Positions 56,304 through 64,000 of a DNA stretch of 64,000 nucleotides are shown one piece after another. The position numbers and the translations under genes are program-made. The stretch lies in NCBI GenBank assembly GCA_963920665.1, contig OY987273.1, positions 1,924,501 to 1,988,500 of the forward strand, in the 5' to 3' direction. Under the pieces are notes generated by a model, which worked only from the letters and a program-made list of their open reading frames with translations, did not search any database and had not been told where the DNA came from. Within the stretch, counting starts at the first letter, position 1, and the number at the start of each line of letters is the position of its first letter. The stretch is from Straminergon stramineum. Lineage: Eukaryota; Streptophyta; Bryopsida; Hypnales; Calliergonaceae.

Positions 56304-59300
56304 TGTTGTATGCGTAGTGGAGCGTAAGTACCATTACAACACCAAAACGTCGTAAAATGACTCGAAATATCGTACCAATGGATCCTAGACTGTTGCTTCA
56401 AGCCGAGATTATCCGTTTTACCAACTAAAGCTCTCTCTTCACCTCTTTACTTTCTTTTCTAGATTACTACCTTTCCAGAATCTAGTCCGGATCTACTCCT
56501 TTCTACAATCCGGATCCATCACTTCTCACACACACTCGTTGTTGGTGCCTCTATTTTACCCTCAGAGGGTCCGCCTTTGATCTTCTAGAGGGGTAGGGAC
56601 TCACCACTCATATTCCTCACACTCTCTCATCTCTCTAAACTACACAAAACACACTTAGACCAAATGTTGCACTAGATCAAACCAAGAATTACTCTCACAA
56701 CTTCCCAGATGGCCAATCCGGAAGGCAGGTCATACAAAGCCGCTTCTAGACTTTTCCACTACAATGACAAACCAACAGAAATCAGAATTGATAAAGGGAT
56801 TGTTAGTCGTTCACTAGACTGATCCTAGGGTTTAGTTGACCTTCCAGTAAGTGGTATGGGGATTTTTTCCACTGGCAGTTGCTTATCTCCACACGGAACC
56901 CTCCCTAGTATTCCGGACTCACACTCACACCACTCCTAATCGGATTCCCGTTCCAGTGTTTTAAAGGCACGTGCTCAAGACTAAAATCACTAGTCTAGAC
57001 TACGTCACAAACGTTTCTCACAAATTAGATTCAAATCTCCTCAAATCGGGATTCCTCCTTTCCTCCTCCTCACTCTTACACTTCAAGGCACTCACAAACA
57101 AACACACGAAAGCTGAATATACAACAGATCAATTCTTGAACATCCACTTGGTGACTTTGATTGAAGAAAGGATGACAAGATACAAACTATACCATGAGGA
57201 TGGAATGAGAGGGCAACAAACCTGTCTTTCACTTAAAAACCCAAAACAACCAAAGCCAAAAAGCCACCCGGAAATCTGAGTGACCAATCATGGACTTCTG
57301 AAGAATCCCGGAAAAGTCAGATCCTAGAAATCCAGAATCCAGGCCTATGCCTGTAAACTCGAATCAGATTCAAAATTCAAATCCTAATTAACTACATTCT
57401 AACCACTTCGCCTTTTGCGCCTTCTTTTGACTGCTCTCGCCTTGGCTCACTGGTGCCCGGATGGATGCCCTTGGAGTCGCTTCCAGAGTTGCCTTTACCA
57501 GAGTTGTCCTTAATGTTGCGTGGGTTTGGATCTTCCGGATTTCTGGAGGCAAATCTTTGTCAACATTGTCCACCTCCTCTTCATCTTCCTCTGATCCTAT
57601 TTGGTACTCCTCCTCCTCAGATTTCTCAATCTGAGTGCCCCCCTGCTTGTCTTCTTCTCTTGGAGAGGTGACGTCCAAAACAATGGGGTTCCTCTCTTCC
57701 ATGGTTACATCTGCAACATGTACTCAAAGCTTTCCGGATGAGTGTGGGCTGGATTCATCAATCCCCCAATCCAGTCCGCCAAATCACTTTAGGTAAGCAA
57801 CCTAGGTGTTTGAATGGTCTCCTTCTCCAAAAGATGGATTGTCGGAATCGGTGGTGAAATTGTAACTTCTAGTGGAACTAACTCGTGTGCTGTGTCCGAC
57901 TACTTGACTAGCTCTCGTGTTGTCCTCATGCTCCTCCAGGTGGTCTTCTCCACTTGAGTTGAGAAGGGCTTTGTCGAATGTTGGAGAGTCTCCTTCGGGA
58001 CTTCTGGTCTAGCCGGCAGTGGCATTGATGCTGACAATTTCACCAAAGTCTTCGTATCAAAGTGGATTTCTGGAAAGTTGGAAAGTCCATGACACAGTCC
58101 AGATCAATCCGTCCCAAGACTAGGCGCATTCCCTTCAATATGGAATCCATACTCGATGAGAAGTCCACCAGGATCCGGATCACCTTGGATCCGGTGAGAT
58201 GTCCTTCCTCTACAAGCCGATTTTGGACAAGAGCAGCCTTGACTACAAGATTTGCAAGTTTATCCACCAAACTAGATAGGTTCTTGACCAACTGTAGAAC
58301 TTCCTTCTCCCTCTACTTTGCTGCGCCCAACTCTCCTTGCGCCGGACTCAACCTGGCTTAAAGGTCCGTCTTCTCCTTTCTAGACTTTCAATTTGCTTGT
58401 CCTTCCTCCCAAGCTCTTCTGGATTCAGAAGTTTCTTCAAGGCGTCGAGTATGTCCTCCGGCTCGACCTTCAACTCCTTGCTAATCCTCCTCAAGAGATC
58501 AACTAGGTTCTCATGGTACTTCTACGCCCATAAGACCCAGTTGAATCCGGTTTTGAAGAATCCGAAAATGTCTTTTTCTTCCTCCTCCGGAACCTTCTTT
58601 TGAGTTGGGAGCTTTCCTCGTGAAGCCGGATCAGTGGATTTCCTCCGCCTTTGATCTAGGAGCTGCTCCTCTTTTTCCGGCTCTTCCTCCTCCTCAATTG
58701 CCGGTTTCTCCACCTCCACTTTGTCTGTGAGGCCGTAATGCAGGATGGTGGATCCAGTGGTGTACTCTACCATTTCTACATCACTCAAGAGTTCCGTGTG
58801 ATAGTAAAGGTGGAATACGTAAGGACCAATTGGGTTGGTCTTTGCCTTTCCCACATTGGCGGCACGCTTGGAGACTACTGCTCCAATAACTTTCCCCCAG
58901 TTGACCTGTCTACCCTCCATGGCACCAAAAATGGTGTTGGCTACCGTAACCGTAACCCGAGTAGGCTTTTCCGGATACATGATCAGGATCAGAAATTCTA
59001 GGACCTGCTTCTGCCTTGTATCTAGATAGTCGCTGATGGCATAACCCTCCTTGGAATGGTCTACATTCCTAAATTTTCCTACTATGAACTTATCCGTCCG
59101 GGAGGCTAATCCAGATCCCGTTTTGGAGGAATCCATATACCTTGGCCCAAACCTCATCTATCCAGGTTCTGGGTCGCCCCCTCATTGTCAACTCATATTG
59201 ATTCGGAGCTCCTACAATGAGATCCCGAATCATCCTATCATTCTTGACTGTCGATGGCCTCAAGAATAGGCCGACACATCCTATTTCACTCAAGTCATCT

Positions 59301-59834
59301 TCTAGCTGAGACCGCTCTCTCAACCTTTCCGGAATGGTCGGACAAACCATCTGTCCTATCACTAAGGGTTTCCAGATATCTCCCTTTGCCATTGAAAAAC
59401 TAAAAGTAAGCTCAGATCTGGTGAAGACAACTAGTGAGTAGCTCTTGAATCGATCACTAACTCACCACTCTTTCTTTCAACTATACAAGCACAAAACTGT
59501 TGTGGAAGAAAGAGGAAGAAGAAATGGAAGTTGCGGGGTTAAGTACTCGTCATCCTACCGACCATTCCAAAAGCGGACCATTTACCCGTAATGGATCCCT
59601 AGATTCCTAGACCGGAACTCTAGACCTTAGGCTGTCTCTATTTGGATTTTCGGAATTTGGATTCCGTCGTGGATCCTCTTACAGAACACCTAGATCATCC
59701 TTTTAGCCTTAATGAGATGTTTAGGCTAAGAGGATTCTAATCCTGTGTGCCTATTAGAAATTTTGAAAAAATTCTATACAATTATAAACTATTTAATACT
59801 AACCCGGGTGACTTCGAGTTTCCATCTTACGACA
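56304..59834 (-). mobile_element. Unit 5: 3,531-bp copy
   Basis: Begins TGTTGTATGCG and ends CTTACGACA. It has the same layout as units 2 and 4: leader of about 440 bp, one long frame, trailer of about 1.1 kb. The flanking five bases are GATGG and AGAGG, not a convincing duplication, so either the flank has mutated or a rearrangement joined two copies. The trailer of unit 3 (ending 56078) and that of unit 5 (starting 56304) lie head to head as inverted repeats 225 bp apart. Confidence 0.75.
57388..59392 (-). pseudogene. Coiled-coil protein gene of unit 5
   Basis: ATG at 59390-59392 (M-A-K-G-D-I-W). An extra C after V-Y-G-F (about 59132) shifts the frame. The second stretch, 59157-58522, ends in a TAG at the Gln position that is also TAG in units 3 and 4. 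Further TAG at 58313 (CAG in unit 4). The normal stop is changed to TGG, so the frame runs five residues further to 57388. Domain order as in unit 2: F-I-V-G-K-F, A-N-T-I-F-G-A, G-P-Y-V-F-H-L-Y-Y-H, acidic run, coiled coil, T-G-S-K-V-I-R-I-L-V-D-F, acidic then basic tail. Confidence 0.6.
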
Positions 59835-59837
59835 AGA

Positions 59838-59925
59838 GGGTCAGAGGATGGTAGATGGCGGACAGGCTAATGAGTGGACTAACTGATGGGCAGAGGGTGG
59901 ACGGGGCTCCCTCTTCTAATGTATA
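59838..59925. repeat. GC-rich island, right part
   Basis: GGATGG, GGCGGACAGG, GATGGGCAGAGGGTGGACGGGG words directly after unit 5. Probably continuous with 56155-56303 before the insertion. Confidence 0.4.
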
Positions 59926-60639
59926 GTTAGTGAATCTTCAAAGTTCAAACAATCAAACTACAAAATGAAAGACGGAAAGTGAATTGAACAAAGACTTGAC
60001 AAATCCAAATTAAACTTTACAAATCCCCTTTCAAATTTTTTCATTGAAAATCTAAAGTGCATCTTCATTGTAAATCATTTTTTTCCACGAACATAGAGGT
60101 CCAAAACACTTAAAACGAAGTAGGACTCTATTTGCAACACATAATTCCTTTAGTTCATGACCCATTGTTTCATAAGAAACCACTCAAAATTGATACTTAC
60201 ATTAGTTACATAGCATTGATAAATAATAGTAGTGAAGAGCCAAAGAATTATTTTTTAAATTTAGGGGTGAGGGAATGTTTAACTATTTGCATCTTATATT
60301 ATAGTATAGTGACAAACTAAAAATGACAATGTGTGGAAGAATCTTTAAAATCTTTGAGAATGTAGATTGCAACATTATGATGTGTAAAGTGAAGGAAACA
60401 TGGTTTCCCATTTTTGCATATTTCACTATTATATTTATTAATTATGTAGACTTTGAGCCCTTTTCACTTCAATTTTTTATTTTTATTTATTATAATGGAG
60501 GGCTTGAAATTTATTGTTTTTTTAATGAAGGGCTTAGAATTACTAACTCTATATGAATGCATGATCAAATATTGAGTTCAAAGTGTGAATTAAATATATC
60601 AACAAAGACACTCAAAGTTTCACTCAAATATCACTTTCA
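59926..60639. other. No gene recognised
   Basis: AT-rich. Short open frames (for example 60323-60556) have the hydrophobic composition of translated AT-rich DNA and no motif. Confidence 0.5.
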
Positions 60640-61185
60640 GAATGAAAGATTTTAATGTTTGATCATGAGGGTGTAAAAAATATGAAATTTTTTCATTTAT
60701 CTATTTGCATGTAAATTCTCAAAAGTTTGTCACTAAAAGAATTATAGGGCTTAGCAAGTTAGCATGCACAAACCCAATGAACTTATGTCTTTTCAAAAAT
60801 TTGAAAAATCAAAATCTCATCTTTGATTTTTTTAAAGGAATTTCTAGAGTGATTTTTCTTGAAAGACCTTAGATCTAGTGTATTTGAAGCTAATTTCCAA
60901 GAGCCCTCAACACTATGGGAAGTGAAGATTGCATTGGGCATCCTTGCACAAAGTCTTCAATTAGTTCAATAGAAAAAACATAATCATTCATTTTTAAGAT
61001 AATAAGATTGGCTTGTTCACCTTATTGATCCTAAAGCGAGACTTCAAAAATAATTTTCCACAAATAATTAAAATATAAAATAATAATAATAGCAATTTGG
61101 TATTTTGGTTCAATTTTATTTAACTTCAAAGTTTTCGGAACACCTCAATTTTGTGCTTTGGGCATTTAGGGTTTAAAAGGAACTT
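60640..61185 (+). repeat. Dispersed repeat, copy B
   Basis: Collinear with 37575-38070 (see that entry), including GATCATGAGGGTGTAAAAAA, AGCATGCACAA, GGGCATCCTTGCACAAAGTC and AACTTCAAAGTTTTCGGAAC. Confidence 0.7.
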
Positions 61186-61754
61186 TAATCAAATCCTATC
61201 AAACAATAAATTCATTAAAACATGGTTGAAATCCATTTTGCTAAATGATGAAACAATAGAACTTCAAGAATTCAGAATACTTAAGTCAATCTCACCCTTA
61301 AACCTTATAATCTTTCACTTCATCATTTATCAATGATATTGTGGCTTTTCTGATTTTATAACCTTTGCAATCTCCGTTGTCCATCATGTCTAGTTTATAC
61401 AAACTAAATTATATAATTTTCAATTTTGAACCCAAATTTGCAATCTTCTAATAATGATGTCATTTGCTAAAATGGAGTAGGTAAGGGTTCAAGGGTTAGT
61501 AGGGTTTAGGGTTTAGAGTTTCACTCTAAACTAGTAAACTTCAAGCTTTCTAAATGCATACTCGAATTCTTATAATAACTTCTCTATTTATATTTCTGAT
61601 TTGCTTGATTAAAGGCGAAAACATTACATACTAGAATTTTGTAATTGTAGGATATTAAGAAGAATCGGACTGGTTGGAAAATTTTGTTTGAGAGAATCCG
61701 ATGCCTCATGGCCTCCAAAGTCCCCTAAATTTGAAAAAATTGGTGGGAAACATC
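61186..61754. other. No gene recognised
   Basis: AT-rich. AGTAGGGTTTAGGGTTTAG at about 61499 contains two telomere-type units; too short to be an interstitial telomere array. Confidence 0.5.
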
Positions 61755-61915
61755 GCTAGTCTGGCGAAAGCGGTTAGCCGTCTGTTGCAATCAGGCCATC
61801 CGCCTAGCTATCTAGTTGGCCGTCCATTGGCTCGGGCCACGTTTGTGTGGTCTGGGACAAGTCCGATCCTAGACCTGTTCTAGGTCTAGAAGTGGACGAG
61901 TATATTGGTGGACGG
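61755..61915. repeat. GC-rich GGCCATCCG/GGACGGCC island
   Basis: AGCCGTCTG, GGCCATCCGCC, GGCCGTCCATTGG and GGTGGACGGCC words, plus the palindrome CCTAGACCTGTTCTAGGTCTAG at about 61868. Related to the islands at 37310, 40852 and 56155. Confidence 0.4.
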
Positions 61916-62199
61916 CCAAGGGTTTTTTCTTCACTTTCACTCTCCCATTTAGGCATCATTGCCACGTTGGATGTGCTACTATTGCTTCACATGCTAGTTG
62001 CTCCTACATGGTGGAGAGTGGAGGTCAAATATCTTTCATTACAAGTTGGATTTACTACCTTGGTTACATATGGACACGCAAATACAATATTCATTTTTTA
62101 TTTATGAAGAACTGGTGAAGAGGTGTGAAGTTGGAAAATGGAAACTTCAAGTTCCAAGGGATTGTTCAATGATCATATAATCATAATAGGTGCGGATGG

Positions 62200-64000
62200 T
62201 GTTGTAGTTGAAAGTAGCAAAAGATCTAAACCAAAGGGGGTGGGACAATAGTTGCATTTTGACATTTTGGATGACGTCAACATCAAAGTGGAGACCTATT
62301 GGGAGATGGAGGACGTGGAGTACTGAACCTTCAAATTGTGCAATAAATATGTGAAAATATATCACATTGGGAAGTTGTAGCCTCAAGATTGTCACACTCT
62401 TCACACTCGTGAATATTGTTTTAAACCGACAAATTGTCTTAGTGATCATTTTGTCTATCACTCCATGGAAGTGTGGCAAACCCTTTTTCCAAACAAGGCT
62501 ATGAGCAAGTGCAAAATTAACTACAACTTGGCAAGCATGGTTTATGTTGAACAGATTCTAGCTTGCAAGGTGGATTGGAGCACGTACCCTACAGTAGCAA
62601 CAATTCCACTTGCAATGGGTCAACATCAAAAAGATATTCCTAATACGTTCAATCCAAAGACAATTTCCTAGAGTATATTAAGCAAATTCTGCGTCAAAGA
62701 AAGTGGTGGACCACATTCACATCCCTCTTCAATCCAAAGTGTGTAGTGTAGAAGTTGTGCATGGAAAAAAGAAGGCGGTAGAGTCGGGTGCTACATGTAA
62801 CAGCAAAGCAAGAAACACTTCTTCTTTAATAGGTGTGGAGAAAGAGGATCAACATCAAAGCCACGAAAGTAGACGAAAGAGGTTTCTAGAGAAGAAATTG
62901 CTATGGCACACATTTATATTGATAGGTTTTTGGATAGTAGTGCCAAAGACATCATGTTCAATGTCCCTTCACTCGTTCACTTGACGAGAAGACTAAGCCC
63001 AATTCAGAGCTCAACAAATGAAGTGCCAACATTACCAAAGAAGAATGAAGAGTATCCTAGTGAGTTGACAAGTATTAGGATGGACTCAGAGAACGAGGCC
63101 ATTGTCCACAACAACGAAAAGACACTGAATTTGGAAGACCATCCATTGCTAGCATTGTTGGATCCAAAGGATTTAGAGTCGTTGCAGAAGATGCCTCCAT
63201 TGGAAGAGTTGGAGAACTTATTGCAATGTACCCTCCAATGGAACCAATTTGAAATTGGGCGAGGTGCAACTAACAATGGAAATGAAGGTGGCACGAGTAA
63301 TGAAGGGGACACTACAAATGAAGGGCACAATTCTACTTCAAGCAAGGCAACAATGGGATTTGGCGAGATGTTTGGAATGGCTTATTCTCTATCATGTACA
63401 GCTAGAATTGTGGTTGTATTGGCACCTACCCTCACAGAAATAACGGATACATTTGCCAAAATGACGCCATCCATTTTACATGGTGCTATGGCTTTCAGGA
63501 AGTTTGTCGAATTTGTGGACAAACTACTGGATGAGAAAGTGAAAGAGCTTCAACTTATTGTTTTTCTTGAACAAGAGAATCAAGAATTGAGGGAGGTGCA
63601 TTATTCCAAGGAAGAACATGATGACCTCAAGGCAAAATATGAGATACTGCAAAAGCAACATGAAATGGTGTCCGATTATGTCTATTGGAGGACCTTGAAC
63701 AATGACAATAAGAAGTTCTAAGAAGAAAACGAGACTTTGAAGCTCATGAATGAAGATCTAAAGGCTACAAATGAGAAATTGGCATTGGACTTGAAGACAT
63801 CTAAGGAGATGTTAGAACAACTTTGCAAAACATTGTTGATATTGGAGAACGAGAAGGCAGCTGAATAGGGGAAAGGTAGAGCAAATTTATCGTAGGCAAG
63901 TCAACCAACTCAAGAGAGCAATGAACTCTCTCTTCCTCTTTACAAGGGCAAAGCTGTAGATATAATAGTTGAACTCCCAGGGCCTATTGAGAGCCCTAAA
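62200..64000 (+). pseudogene. Broken gene: 'VDW' module, linker, long coiled coil (runs off the window)
   Basis: From about 62200 the frame contains the shared module ending M-V-Y-V-E-Q-I-L-A-C-K-V-D-W-S-T (about 62540-62584). A Lys/Ser-rich linker reads best in another frame (62703-62890). Then comes a 272-codon open stretch (62903-63718) that starts M-A-H-I-Y-I-D-R-F-L-D and has Asn/Gly/Thr-rich repeats (N-E-G-G-T-S-N-E-G-D-T-T-N-E-G), a hydrophobic segment (about 63380-63490) and a helical, charged end. After a TAA the same frame continues as coiled coil (E-E-N-E-T-L-K-L-M-N-E-D-L-K) to a TAG near 63867 and on to the window edge. The C-terminal style matches the broken gene at 1583-2660. 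Function unknown. Confidence 0.5.

Overview
This looks like nuclear DNA of a land plant, probably a non-flowering lineage with a repeat-rich genome (moss, lycophyte, fern or gymnosperm); the exact group cannot be fixed from the sequence. The signs are plant-type CACTA elements, GT-AG introns, AT-rich intergenic DNA, and stop codons in dead copies that mostly look like CAG or TGG turned into TAG, as expected where CHG sites are methylated. I found no clearly intact, expressed host gene. Nearly everything recognisable is a transposable element or a broken copy of a multicopy plant gene family.

Layout: 1-390 holds the start of a BED-type zinc-finger protein that runs off the left edge. 0.9-11.2 kb holds a CACTA-type MITE, a coiled-coil pseudogene, a RING-type pseudogene, a kinase-like pseudogene and several blocks of a degenerate G/T-rich minisatellite. 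10.7-14.9 kb carries a 0.23-kb inverted repeat pair with about 3.8 kb between its arms. 14.9-18.7 kb is a divergent 3.8-kb element (unit 1). 18.8-22.4 kb is an intron-containing pseudogene with ParB-like and methyltransferase-like stretches. 22.4-26.0 kb is a 3.5-kb element (unit 2). 26.4-28.4 kb has a broken FCP1/NLI-type phosphatase and another coding remnant. 28.4-32.9 kb is AT-rich and empty. 33.8-36.6 kb is a DUF7869-like transposase-type pseudogene. 39.2-43.5 kb has a second kinase-like pseudogene and a Gly/Tyr/Pro-rich pseudogene. 43.7-56.1 kb is a nested block: unit 3 is interrupted by unit 4 and by a 5.36-kb CACTA element. 56.3-59.8 kb is unit 5, and 62.2-64.0 kb is another coiled-coil pseudogene running off the right edge.

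The most interesting item is the family of five 3.5-3.8-kb units. Four have TG/CA-type ends, and three of those carry direct 5-bp target duplications (one with a mismatch). Each holds one long reading frame for a coiled-coil protein of about 660 residues, with an acidic then basic C-terminus. I see no pair of LTRs and no reverse transcriptase, integrase or transposase inside any of them. They are either solo LTR-like units carrying their own gene or an unusual non-autonomous element.

Coordinates of element ends were read base by base. Homologies between repeats and to protein families were judged by eye, without alignment software or database searches.
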